In this document: positions 49,280 to 57,229 of the stretch, one piece after another
Numbering within the stretch: the first letter of the stretch is position 1
How the letters are laid out: each line of letters starts with the position of its first letter
DNA from: Ornithinicoccus halotolerans
Lineage (GTDB): Bacteria; Actinomycetota; Actinomycetes; Actinomycetales; Dermatophilaceae
Direction: 5' to 3'
Length of the DNA stretch: 64,000 bases
Assembly: GCF_009602535.1 (NCBI RefSeq)
Contig: NZ_WIQI01000009.1
Location: forward strand, 1 to 64,000
Program-made: the position numbers and the translations under genes
Notes under the pieces: generated by a model
The model's input: the letters and a program-made list of their open reading frames with translations, nothing else
Database searches by the model: none
Told to the model about the DNA's origin: nothing

Positions 49280-50254
49280 CTACCGGTCGCCGCCGGTGCG
49301 CTGGGCGGAGCGCTGCTGGTAGCGGCGCGCCCCCCGGGAGCCGAAGGCGGTCAGGGCCCCGACGGTGCGGGAGCCGAGCCTGCGGGCGGCCTCGTGGCCG
49401 CGTGCCGCCGGGTGCGTCGCCGAGTCGGGAGCCGAGGGGAGCAACCGGGCGGCCAGCCCCAGCGCGCGCACCGTCGTGGCCGGCGCCAGCCCGTGCACCC
49501 GCATCGCCACCTTGGCCATCGGGGTGAGCACCACCATCGGCCGGCCCCGCAGCACGCCGTCGACGATGCGGCGCGCGGCCCGCTCGGCGTTCATCGCCAG
49601 CAGCGGTAGCGACGCCGACGGACCGAACCAGGCGTACTCCCGCGCCTGGTCACCGACGAACCAGGCGTTCTCGTGGGAGCCGGTCCGCATCAGCCACGGC
49701 ACCACCGTGGTGGAGGTGACCCCGGTCCCCGACAGCTCGACCGCCAGCCCTTCGGAGAAGCCGACCGCGCCGAACTTGGCGGTCGTGTACGGCAGCAGGT
49801 GCGGGGCCGGGACGACTCCGCCGATCGAGGTGATGGTGCCGATCCGGCCGTGCCCACGGGCCCGCATCTCCGGCAGCACCTCCCGGGCGAGCCGGATCGG
49901 CGCCCAGAGCATCGTGTCCACCGAGGCCCGGAAGTCGGCCTCGGTGGTGGCCGCCTCCGGGCCGACCTGGATCACCCCGGCGACGGTGACGAGCACCTCG
50001 ACCGGACCCAGCTCCTCCCGGACCCGACGCACCAGGTCGGTCACCTGGGTGGGGTCAGTCAGGTCGCACGGGTAGCCGCGCACCGTCCCCGGCCCGTGCC
50101 GCTCGGTGGCCAGCCGGCTGGTGGACTCGGCGAGCACGGCTGCGTCCCGGGCGCAGACGGCGACGGTGTGCCCCCGTTGGAGCAGCTCGCGGGCGATCAG
50201 CCACCCCAGCCCGCGGGACCCTCCGGCGACCAGGGCGACGGGTGCGTTGTTCAT
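49280..50254 (-). CDS. Short-chain dehydrogenase/reductase
   Basis: A 324-residue classical SDR with a C-terminal extension of about 70 residues. The cofactor motif is VAGGSRGLGWLIA (residues 8-20), with Arg in VAVCARD favouring NADPH. TVAGV replaces the usual NNAGV. The catalytic Ser is in TITSIGG and Tyr/Lys in YTTAKFGAVGF. The basic C-terminal part (ARRLGSRTVGALTAFGSRGARR) may touch the membrane. The ATG at 50254 is placed by TACCGT 6 bases upstream. Divergent from the alcohol dehydrogenase gene. Confidence 0.9.
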   Translation of the reverse strand: MNNAPVALVAGGSRGLGWLIARELLQRGHTVAVCARDAAVLAESTSRLATERHGPGTVRGYPCDLTDPTQVTDLVRRVREELGPVEVLVTVAGVIQVGPEAATTEADFRASVDTMLWAPIRLAREVLPEMRARGHGRIGTITSIGGVVPAPHLLPYTTAKFGAVGFSEGLAVELSGTGVTSTTVVPWLMRTGSHENAWFVGDQAREYAWFGPSASLPLLAMNAERAARRIVDGVLRGRPMVVLTPMAKVAMRVHGLAPATTVRALGLAARLLPSAPDSATHPAARGHEAARRLGSRTVGALTAFGSRGARRYQQRSAQRTGGDR

Positions 50255-50260
50255 CCACCG

Positions 50261-50266
50261 ACGGTA
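50261..50266 (-). promoter_or_regulatory. -10 element of the SDR gene
   Basis: TACCGT on the minus strand, 6 bases before the ATG at 50254. Confidence 0.5.
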
Positions 50267-50349
50267 GGTCCCCGGGGCGGGCTGCGCTCGCCGAACCCAC
50301 CGGCGCGACGCCGGACCGCGGCCCGGATGCGGGGAGGTACCGGTCGGCC

Positions 50350-50355
50350 TACTGT
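50350..50355 (+). promoter_or_regulatory. -10 element of the alcohol dehydrogenase gene
   Basis: TACTGT, 6 bases before the ATG at 50362. Confidence 0.55.
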
Positions 50356-50361
50356 CGAGCC

Positions 50362-51546
50362 ATGCGAGCACTGACCTGGCAGGGAGTCGAGAAGGTGGAG
50401 GTCCGGGAGGTCCCGGACCCGGTCCTGCAGGAGCCCACCGACGCGGTGGTGCGGGTCACCTCGACCGCGATCTGCGGCTCCGACCTGCATCTCTACGGCG
50501 TCCTCGCACCGTTCCTGCGGTCCGGGGACGTCCTCGGCCACGAGTTCATGGGCATCGTCGAGCAGGTGGGCGAGCAGGTGACCTCCCTCACGCCGGGAGA
50601 CCGGGTGGTGGTGCCGTTCCCGATCGCCTGCGGCCGCTGCTGGATGTGCTCCCGCGGGCTGCACACCCAGTGCGAGACGACCCAGGTGCGCGAGCACGGC
50701 AGCGGAGCGGCGCTGTTCGGGTACACCGAGCTCTACGGCGGCGTCCCGGGTGGCCAGGCCGAGTACGTGCGGGTCCCGTTCGCGGACGCCGGCCCGGTGC
50801 GGCTGCCTGCCGAGGGCCCGGACGAGCGCTACCTCTACCTCTCCGACATCCTCCCGACCGCCTGGCAGGGCCTGGAGTACGCCGACGTGGGCAGCGACGA
50901 CACCCTCGCCGTGCTCGGGCTCGGCCCGGTCGGCCAGCTGGCGGTGCGCGCCGCCCGCCACCGCGGGGTCGGCCGCGTCATCGGGGTCGACCTGGTGCCC
51001 GAGCGGCTGGCCCTCGCCTCCGCGTACGGCGCCGAGGTCGTCGACGCGTCCGCGGTGGACGAGGTCGGTGACGCGCTGCGCGACCTGACCGACGGCCGCG
51101 GCCCGGACGCCGTGCTCGACGCCGTCGGGATGGAGGCCCATGGCAACCCGGTGGCCGCGGCGGTGATCCGCGGCGCGCGCCGCCTCCCGGGCCCGCTGGG
51201 CCGGGCGGCGTTCGAGCACGCCGGCGTGGACCGGCTCGCGGCCCTCTACACCGCGATCGACGCGGTGCGCAGGGGCGGGACGATCTCCCTCTCCGGGGTC
51301 TACGGGGGCACGGCCGACCCGATGCCGATGCTCACCCTCTTCGACAAGCAGGTCCAGGTGCGGATGGGCCAGTGCAACGTGCACCGGTGGGCGCCGGAGC
51401 TGCTCGAGCTGGTCTCCGGGGCCGAGGACGTGCTGGGGCTGGAGTCGCTGGCCACGCACCGGCTCCCGCTGGAGGAGGCCGTCGAGGGCTACGAGATGTT
51501 CCGCGCCAAGCGCGACGGGTGCGTCAAGGTGGTCCTCACGCCGTGA
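50362..51546 (+). CDS. Zinc-dependent alcohol dehydrogenase (formaldehyde dehydrogenase-like)
   Basis: A 394-residue medium-chain dehydrogenase. The catalytic zinc site is AICGSDLHLYG and LGHEFMGIVEQVG; the structural zinc site is CGRCWMCSRGLHTQC. The cofactor loop is VLGLGPVGQLAVRAARH, with Asp in VIGVDLVPERL pointing to NAD. The length and the extra loop after the structural site fit the glutathione-independent formaldehyde dehydrogenase-like subgroup, but the substrate is uncertain. It converges on the methyltransferase gene with an 11-base overlap. Confidence 0.9.
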   Translation: MRALTWQGVEKVEVREVPDPVLQEPTDAVVRVTSTAICGSDLHLYGVLAPFLRSGDVLGHEFMGIVEQVGEQVTSLTPGDRVVVPFPIACGRCWMCSRGLHTQCETTQVREHGSGAALFGYTELYGGVPGGQAEYVRVPFADAGPVRLPAEGPDERYLYLSDILPTAWQGLEYADVGSDDTLAVLGLGPVGQLAVRAARHRGVGRVIGVDLVPERLALASAYGAEVVDASAVDEVGDALRDLTDGRGPDAVLDAVGMEAHGNPVAAAVIRGARRLPGPLGRAAFEHAGVDRLAALYTAIDAVRRGGTISLSGVYGGTADPMPMLTLFDKQVQVRMGQCNVHRWAPELLELVSGAEDVLGLESLATHRLPLEEAVEGYEMFRAKRDGCVKVVLTP

Positions 51547-52210
51547 CCGGGCCCGGCCCGGCCCGCTCCACCGGGGCGAGCGCCAGGCTGCGCCACAGCA
51601 GCCCCTGCTCGTCGGCGACCGGGTGCAGCCCCGCGGCCGCCAGCTCGGCCAGGACCTCCCGGTGCGGGTGCGCGTACGCGCGGAACTGCTGGCCGGTCAG
51701 CCGCAGCGTCAGGTTGCCCAGGCTGATGCCTGCCCACACCGCCAGTCGCTCCCGCGGGAGCGTGAGCAGCAGCAGCCTCCTGGTCCGGCCGGCGGCCGCC
51801 CGCAGCAGCGCGGCGTGGTCGGGGTAGCAGCACACCACCCGGTGCAGCACCACCACGTCCGCCGGAGCCACCGCCTGCGGCTCGCGTGCCAGGTCCACGA
51901 TCCGGCGCTGCACCCGGTCGGCGACGCCGGCCTCCCGCGCCAGCTGCCCGGCGGCCTCGTCGTAGCTGTCCGTCATCTCCAGCGCGGTGGCGTGCGCGGC
52001 GCCACGGCGCAGCAGGGTCACCGTCAGCCCGCCGACTCCCGCCCCGACCTCCAGCACAGTGGCGTCCCGGAGCCGGGTGTGCGCCGCCGCCATCCGCGCC
52101 AGCAGCGCCTCGGTGCCGCGCACTCCGCGACGGGTCGCGGCCTGGGCCTGCCGGCGCGCCGAGCCGGGGGTGAAGACCCGCCCGTACCCGGCTGGCTCGC
52201 AGCAGCCCAT
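51536..52210 (-). CDS. Class I SAM-dependent methyltransferase
   Basis: A 224-residue cytosolic methyltransferase. Motif I is VLEVGAGVGGLTVTLLRRGA (about residues 52-71), motif II contains ALEMTDSY, and a post-motif carries DVVVLHRVVCCYPDH. This last segment is reminiscent of BchM-type O-methyltransferases, but no pigment genes are near. The start MGCCEPAGYGR at 52210 has only a weak purine-rich stretch before it. Substrate unknown. Confidence 0.82.
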   Translation of the reverse strand: MGCCEPAGYGRVFTPGSARRQAQAATRRGVRGTEALLARMAAAHTRLRDATVLEVGAGVGGLTVTLLRRGAAHATALEMTDSYDEAAGQLAREAGVADRVQRRIVDLAREPQAVAPADVVVLHRVVCCYPDHAALLRAAAGRTRRLLLLTLPRERLAVWAGISLGNLTLRLTGQQFRAYAHPHREVLAELAAAGLHPVADEQGLLWRSLALAPVERAGPGPVTA

Positions 52211-52241
52211 CGTCGCCCCGCTCCGCCGTTCCGGTGTGCCG

Positions 52242-52994
52242 CTACCCGGCGTCGTCGGGCGTGGCGGGCGACGGGGTGACCGCCTCGCCGGCGGTCGGCG
52301 GCCCGGGCTGGCCGCTGGGGGCGGCCGCCGCGGCCGTGGTGTGGCCCTCGTCGGGATCGGTCGGCTCGGGCGGCGCCGTGCCGTAGCGCTGCGCGATGGC
52401 GCGCAGCGAGGCGGTGTCCAGCCCCGGCCGCGGGCGGAAGACCGCCTCCCGGTAGTAGCGCAGCTCGGCGATCGAGTCCTGGATGTCCCCGAGCGCCCGG
52501 TGCCCGCCGGTCTTCTCGGGGGCGGCGAAGTAGGCCCGGGGGTACCACCGGCGGCTGAGCTCCTTGACGGAGGAGACGTCGATGATCCGGTAGTGCAGGT
52601 GGCGCTCCAGCTCCGGCATGTCCCGGGCCAGGAACGCCCGGTCGGTGCTGACCGTGTTGCCGCCCAGCGGCGCCTTGCCGGCCTCGGGCACCCAGGTGCG
52701 CACGTACGCCAGCACCTGCTCCTGGGCCCGTTCCAGGCTCACCCCCTCGGTGAGCACGTCCAGCAGCCCCGAGTCGGTGTGCATCTGCCGGACGAAGTCG
52801 CCCATCTGCGCCAGCGCCGCGTCCGGGGGCCGCACCACCAGGTCGACCCCCTCGCCCAGGACGGTGAGGTCGAAGTCGGTGACCAGGGCCGCTACCTCGA
52901 TCAGGGCATCCCGCTGCAGGTCCAGCCCGGTCATCTCGCAGTCGATCCACACGATCCGGTCGGTCTGGGCGCGGCTGGCGGCGGTCTGGCTCAC
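52242..52994 (-). CDS. orn: Oligoribonuclease
   Basis: DEDD-family 3'-5' exoribonuclease that degrades di- to pentaribonucleotides, including pGpG. It has 250 residues; the E. coli enzyme has about 180. Exo I is in IVWIDCEMTGLD, Exo II in GGNTVSTDRAFLARDMPEL and Exo III in KTGGHRALGDIQDSI. The last 45 residues (Ala/Pro/Thr/Asp-rich, no fold expected) are an added tail. The GTG at 52994 is 7 bases after TAGGGT. Confidence 0.94.
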   Translation of the reverse strand: MSQTAASRAQTDRIVWIDCEMTGLDLQRDALIEVAALVTDFDLTVLGEGVDLVVRPPDAALAQMGDFVRQMHTDSGLLDVLTEGVSLERAQEQVLAYVRTWVPEAGKAPLGGNTVSTDRAFLARDMPELERHLHYRIIDVSSVKELSRRWYPRAYFAAPEKTGGHRALGDIQDSIAELRYYREAVFRPRPGLDTASLRAIAQRYGTAPPEPTDPDEGHTTAAAAAPSGQPGPPTAGEAVTPSPATPDDAG

Positions 52995-53001
52995 GGGCTC
53001 A

Positions 53002-53007
53002 ACCCTA
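53002..53007 (-). promoter_or_regulatory. -10 element of orn
   Basis: TAGGGT on the minus strand, 7 bases before the GTG at 52994. It faces the PrsW-like gene promoter, with 14 bases between the two hexamers. Confidence 0.5.
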
Positions 53008-53021
53008 CGGCCCGGCCCCGC

Positions 53022-53027
53022 TAGCGT
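53022..53027 (+). promoter_or_regulatory. -10 element of the PrsW-like gene
   Basis: TAGCGT, 7 bases before the ATG at 53035. Confidence 0.55.
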
Positions 53028-53034
53028 GTGGGCC

Positions 53035-54246
53035 ATGCCCACCAGCCCGCCCGGTTCTGCTCCCGTCGGTCCCTCCGGCCCGCCCGTGACGGCCGGCCCC
53101 CCGGTCCGCCCGGTCGGGAACCGCACGGTGCGCCCGCTGCTGCGCGGGCTGCTGGTCGCCGGCGTCAGCGTCTCGGTCTTCGCGCTGTGCGCGCTGGTGA
53201 TGACGCTGGTCATCACCGAGACCGCGGGTGTCCGCGGCGCGGTGCTGGGGCTGCTCGCGGCCTCGACGGCCATCGGCATCGTGGTGCCGGTCTTCCTGTG
53301 GGTGGACCGGCTGGAGGCCGAGCCGCTGCGCTGGATGCTGTTCGCGTTCCTGTGGGGCGCGCTGGTGGCCACCCTGGGCGCGGCCGTGCTGAACGAGCTC
53401 GGGATGGCCGTCTTCGCCGGGCTCCAGGTGGACCCGCTGGTCGCGGGCGCGGTGCTGGTGGCCCCGGCGGTGGAGGAGGCGCTGAAGGCGCTCGGGGTGC
53501 TGGTCATCTTCTGGGTGGCGCGGCGGGAGTTCAACGGCGTGGTCGACGGGATCGCCTACGCCGGCGTCACCGCAGCCGGTTTCGCCTTCGTCGAGAACGT
53601 GCTCTACCTCGGCTCCGCGTATGCCGAGCTGGGCGGGGAGGGACTGGCCGGGGTGTTCCTGCTGCGGGTGCTGATGAGCCCGTTCGCCCACCCCATGTTC
53701 ACGGTGTGCTTCGGCATCGCGCTGGGGTTCGTGGCCCACCGGCGGTCGGTGTGGCGCCTGCTGCTGCCGCTCGGTGGCTACCTGGCGGCGGTGGCGCTGC
53801 ACACGCTGTGGAACTTCGCCGCGGTGAGCACGGCGGAGGGGTGGCTGCTGGTGTACCTGGTGGTGCAGGTGCCGCTGTTCGTCGGGTTCGTCACGCTGCT
53901 GGTCTGGGCGCGGCGGCGCGAGGGCCGGATGCTGCGGGACCACCTGACCGGCTACGGCCTCAACGGCTGGTTCACCCCCGCCGAGGTGGCCATGCTCATC
54001 TCCCCGGCGGAGCGGCGCCGGGCCCGGCGGTGGGCCCGGCAGCAGGGCGGGCGGCGCGCCGCCCGGGCGATGACCTCCTTCCAGGACGAGGCCGTCGAGC
54101 TCGCGGTCGCCCGGCGGCACATCGAGCGCGGGGACGACAACCCGGTCTGGCCGCGCCGCGAGCAGCAGCTGCTCCACGCACTCACCGGCAACCGCGCCGG
54201 GTTCGCCCCGGGCTCAGCGGGAGGAGTCGGCGTGGGCGAGCAGTGA
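53035..54246 (+). CDS. PrsW-family intramembrane metalloprotease
   Basis: A 403-residue membrane protein with about eight hydrophobic segments between residues 35 and 290. The conserved PrsW motifs are [10 protein letters not shown] (EExxK), [10 protein letters not shown], the His of [13 protein letters not shown] and HTLWNF. In Bacillus PrsW clips the anti-sigma factor RsiW; whether that role holds here is unknown, and no anti-sigma factor gene is adjacent. The N-terminal 30 residues are Pro/Gly-rich and the C-terminal 110 residues a basic cytoplasmic extension. It overlaps the convergent tyrA by 33 bases. Confidence 0.88.
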   Translation: MPTSPPGSAPVGPSGPPVTAGPPVRPVGNRTVRPLLRGLLVAGVSVSVFALCALVMTLVITETAGVRGAVLGLLAASTAIGIVVPVFLWVDRLEAEPLRWMLFAFLWGALVATLGAAVLNELGMAVFAGLQVDPLVAGAVLVAPAVEEALKALGVLVIFWVARREFNGVVDGIAYAGVTAAGFAFVENVLYLGSAYAELGGEGLAGVFLLRVLMSPFAHPMFTVCFGIALGFVAHRRSVWRLLLPLGGYLAAVALHTLWNFAAVSTAEGWLLVYLVVQVPLFVGFVTLLVWARRREGRMLRDHLTGYGLNGWFTPAEVAMLISPAERRRARRWARQQGGRRAARAMTSFQDEAVELAVARRHIERGDDNPVWPRREQQLLHALTGNRAGFAPGSAGGVGVGEQ

Positions 54247-55350
54247 GCGGCTCTCCGCCAGGAACCGCTCGGCGTAGCTGCCGAACCAGTCGCCCACCTC
54301 GCGGAACCGCGCCACGAAGCCGTCCCGGTCGTCCTGCCGCAGCAGCTCCAGCGCCTCGGCGAACCGGTCGTGGTAGCGCTCGATCAGGTCCAGGTGCTCG
54401 GGGGAGCCCATGATGATGTCGGCGTAGAGGCCGGGGTCCTGGGCGAACAGCCGCCCCACCATGACCAGCTCCAGCCGGTAGATCGGGGAGGACAGCGCCA
54501 GCAGCTCGTCCAGCGGCCGGTCCTCCCCGGCCAGGTGGAGCCCGTAGGCGAACGTCGAGAAGTGGCGCAGCGCCTGGATCAGCCCCATGGCGTGGTCGTG
54601 CTGCTCGGCCTCCACCGGGTGCAGCCGCGCCCCCCAGAGCCGGATCTGCTCCAGCAGCCAGTCCGCCGCCGACAGGTCCCGGCCCGGGCAGTAGGCGACG
54701 ACCTGCTTGGCGAAGCTGTCCACGTCCGGGCCGAACATGGGGTGCAGCCCCACCACCGGCCCGGGGTGGGCCTGCAGCATCGCGGCCATCGGGCCGCGCT
54801 TGGTCGAGGTCAGGTCGGCCAGCAGGCAGTCCGGCGGCAGCGCGGGCAGCTGCCCGATCACTTCGACGGTGTCATGGATCGGCACGCTGACCAGCACCAG
54901 CCCGGCGCCGTCGACGATCTCCTCGGCGCGCTCCCAGTCACCGGCGTCCAGGGTGCGCACCTGGTACCCGGACAGCGTGAGCATCCGCGCGAACAGCCGG
55001 CCCATCCGGCCGGCCCCGCCGACGATGACCACCGGGCCCAGGCCGGGAGCCTGCTGGGTGAAGCCGACGTTCCGCTCGTGGGTGTAGGAGGCCCGCATGC
55101 AGCGGCGCAGCACGTCCTCGACGAGGTCGGGCGGGACGCCCCGGGCCTCGGCCTGCGCGCGGCGGGCGGCGATCATCTCCGCCTCCCGCTCGGGCGCGTA
55201 GATCGGCACGCCGTGCCGGCCCTTGACCTTCCCGACCTCGGCGACCAGCTCCAGCCGCCGGGCCAGCAGCTCCAGCACGGCCTGGTCGACCTCGTCGATC
55301 TGCTGGCGCAGCCCGGCCAGCGGGGCCGCCGGGTCCTCCATGCCGTCCAT
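54214..55350 (-). CDS. tyrA: Bifunctional chorismate mutase/prephenate dehydrogenase (T-protein)
   Basis: Makes 4-hydroxyphenylpyruvate for tyrosine from chorismate via prephenate. It has 378 residues in the E. coli T-protein order. Residues 1-90 are an AroQ-type chorismate mutase ([39 protein letters not shown]). Then comes the dehydrogenase with [61 protein letters not shown] and the near-invariant stretch [20 protein letters not shown] recognise long runs matching E. coli TyrA, far above what other actinobacterial TyrA proteins show. There is no ACT domain. Leaderless from TACGAT. Confidence 0.94.
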   Translation of the reverse strand: MDGMEDPAAPLAGLRQQIDEVDQAVLELLARRLELVAEVGKVKGRHGVPIYAPEREAEMIAARRAQAEARGVPPDLVEDVLRRCMRASYTHERNVGFTQQAPGLGPVVIVGGAGRMGRLFARMLTLSGYQVRTLDAGDWERAEEIVDGAGLVLVSVPIHDTVEVIGQLPALPPDCLLADLTSTKRGPMAAMLQAHPGPVVGLHPMFGPDVDSFAKQVVAYCPGRDLSAADWLLEQIRLWGARLHPVEAEQHDHAMGLIQALRHFSTFAYGLHLAGEDRPLDELLALSSPIYRLELVMVGRLFAQDPGLYADIIMGSPEHLDLIERYHDRFAEALELLRQDDRDGFVARFREVGDWFGSYAERFLAESRSLLAHADSSR

Positions 55351-55356
55351 GGGCGG

Positions 55357-55362
55357 ATCGTA
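55357..55362 (-). promoter_or_regulatory. -10 element of tyrA
   Basis: TACGAT on the minus strand, 6 bases before the ATG at 55350; it argues for the upstream of the two ATGs. Confidence 0.5.
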
Positions 55363-55371
55363 TCGGCGCCC

Positions 55372-55377
55372 TAGAAT
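55372..55377 (+). promoter_or_regulatory. -10 element of tRNA-Arg
   Basis: TAGAAT about 31 bases before the tRNA 5' end; back-to-back with the tyrA promoter. Confidence 0.5.
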
Positions 55378-55408
55378 GCGCGTGGCGTCCGCCCGCCGCG
55401 GCGGGCCG

Positions 55409-55481
55409 GCCCCCGTAGCTCAACGGACAGAGCAGGTCACTTCTAATGACAAGGCTGCAGGTTCGAGTCCTGCCGGGGGCG
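55409..55481 (+). tRNA. tRNA-Arg (anticodon UCU)
   Basis: 73 bases without encoded CCA. The acceptor GCCCCCG pairs with CGGGGGC. The anticodon loop CTTCTAA sits on a stem of GGTCA/TGACA with a G-A mismatch at the outer pair, and gives anticodon TCT. The T-arm is GCAGGTTCGAGTCCTGC. Confidence 0.92.
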
Positions 55482-55522
55482 CCGCAGTGGTGAGCACCGA
55501 GGAGGCAGGGCAGGGTGGAGCC

Positions 55523-57229
55523 GTGACGAGCACCGAGACCGCGCCGGCGCTGCTGGCCGCCGTGGAGCGGCTACGGGCCGCCGCCGAGCAGGTGCTGCTG
55601 CCGCTGGAGCTGCCCGACGTCGGGTCCGCACGGGCGGACCGCCGGGAGCTGGTCCAGCAGCTGGACGACTACGTGCTGCCCCGGCTGCGGGCGCTGGACG
55701 CCCCGCTGCTGTGCGTCGTGGGTGGCTCCACCGGTGCCGGCAAGTCCACGCTGGTCAACTCCCTGGTCGGCGAGGAGGTCTCCCGGGCGGGGGTGCTCCG
55801 GCCTACGACCCGCTCCTCGGTGCTGGTGCACCACCCCGAGGACCAGCACTGGTTCGCCGGCCCCCGGGTGCTGCCCGAGCTCACCCGGGTCACCGGGAGC
55901 GCCGGGGAGGCCACCGACCCCGGCTCGTTGCGGCTGGTCACCTCGTCGCGGCTGCCGCCGGGCCTGGCGTTGCTGGACGCCCCCGACATCGACTCGGTGG
56001 TGCGGGCCAACCGCGAGCTCGCCCAGCAGCTGCTCTCGGCCGCCGACCTGTGGCTGTTCGTCACCACCGCGGCCCGGTACGCCGACGCGGTGCCGTGGAC
56101 GCTGCTCCGCCGGGCCGCCGAGCGGGGCACGGCGGTGGCCATCGTGCTGGACCGGGTCCCGCCGGAGGCGATGGACCAGGTCCGGTCGCACCTGGCGCAG
56201 ATGCTGCGCGAGCAGGGGCTGGAGCAGTCCCCGATCTTCACCGTCCCCGAGACGGCGCTGACGCCCGAGGGTCTGCTGCCGGCGCGCGACACCGACCGGC
56301 TCTCGGGCTGGCTGGACTCCCTCGCCGGGGACGCCCGGGCCCGTTCGGTGGTCATCCGCCGCACCCTCAGCGGGGCGCTGGCGTCGCTGACCGCCCGGGG
56401 CGCTGCGCTGCGGGCGGCCGCCGAGGGCCAGCAGGAGGCGCGCCAGGACCTGGGCCGCGCCGCCCGGCACGCCTACCGAGACGCCCTGGACGGGGTGCAG
56501 GAGGGCATGGTCGACGGCTCCCTGCTGCGCGGCGAGGTCCTGGCCCGGTGGCAGGAGCTCGTCGGGACCGGCGAGTTCCTGCGCCAGGTCGAGGCCGGGG
56601 TGGGGCGGCTGCGGGACCGGGTGACCGGCTTCTTCCGCGGACAGCCACCGAGCACCGAGCCGCTGGGGGAGGCGCTGCAGTCCGGCGCCGCCGACCTGGT
56701 GACCGCGCAGGCCGAGATCGCCACCGGCTCCACGGCGCGCTCCTGGCGGGCCGCGCCCGGCGGCGAGGCGCTGCTGGCCGCCCACCCCGAGCTGGCCGCC
56801 CCCGCGCCCGACCTGCGGCAGCGGGTGGAGCGGGTGGTGCGTGACTGGCAGGGCGCCGTGCTGGACATGGTGCGCCAGGAGGCCGGGCGCAAGCGCTCCA
56901 CGGCCCGCTACCTGGCCTTCGGCGTCAACGGGGTGGCGGTGCTGCTGATGCTGCTGGTCTTCACCGCGACCGGCGGGCTCACCGGCGCCGAGGTCGGCAT
57001 CGCCGGCGGGTCGGCCATCCTGGCGCAGCGGCTGCTGGAGGCCGTGTTCGGCGACCAGGCGGTGCGCGAGCTGGCCGCCCGCGCACGCCGTGACCTGCTG
57101 CGCCGGGTCGAGCAGGTCTACGACGAGGAGCGCGGCCGCTACGAGCAGGTGCTTGCCGGGCTGCCGGTCTCAGAGGAGACGCTCGCCGAGCTCGCCGCGG
57201 CGGCGCGCGGCGTGGAGGACGCCCGGTGA
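55523..57229 (+). CDS. Dynamin-like/50S-type GTPase with C-terminal membrane segments
   Basis: A 568-residue GTPase. G1 is VVGGSTGAGKSTLVNSLVG (about residues 64-82), G2 PTTRSS, G3 LLDAPDID and G4 the LDRV segment (VAIVLDRVPPEA). After a long helical, Ala/Arg-rich region come two hydrophobic segments at about residues 470-510 (VNGVAVLLMLLVFTATGGL and EVGIAGGSAILAQRLL). The layout suggests membrane remodelling or division, but the role of this actinobacterial pair is not known. The GTG at 55523 is preferred over those at 55487/55490, which touch the tRNA. It overlaps the next GTPase gene by 4 bases. Confidence 0.83.
   Translation: MTSTETAPALLAAVERLRAAAEQVLLPLELPDVGSARADRRELVQQLDDYVLPRLRALDAPLLCVVGGSTGAGKSTLVNSLVGEEVSRAGVLRPTTRSSVLVHHPEDQHWFAGPRVLPELTRVTGSAGEATDPGSLRLVTSSRLPPGLALLDAPDIDSVVRANRELAQQLLSAADLWLFVTTAARYADAVPWTLLRRAAERGTAVAIVLDRVPPEAMDQVRSHLAQMLREQGLEQSPIFTVPETALTPEGLLPARDTDRLSGWLDSLAGDARARSVVIRRTLSGALASLTARGAALRAAAEGQQEARQDLGRAARHAYRDALDGVQEGMVDGSLLRGEVLARWQELVGTGEFLRQVEAGVGRLRDRVTGFFRGQPPSTEPLGEALQSGAADLVTAQAEIATGSTARSWRAAPGGEALLAAHPELAAPAPDLRQRVERVVRDWQGAVLDMVRQEAGRKRSTARYLAFGVNGVAVLLMLLVFTATGGLTGAEVGIAGGSAILAQRLLEAVFGDQAVRELAARARRDLLRRVEQVYDEERGRYEQVLAGLPVSEETLAELAAAARGVEDAR

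Noticed and set aside
55487-55522. GTG codons at 55487/55490 as the start of the first GTPase
   Set aside because: They lie 5-8 bases after the tRNA-Arg 3' end, so tRNA processing would remove their ribosome binding site; the GTG at 55523 has purine-rich upstream bases.
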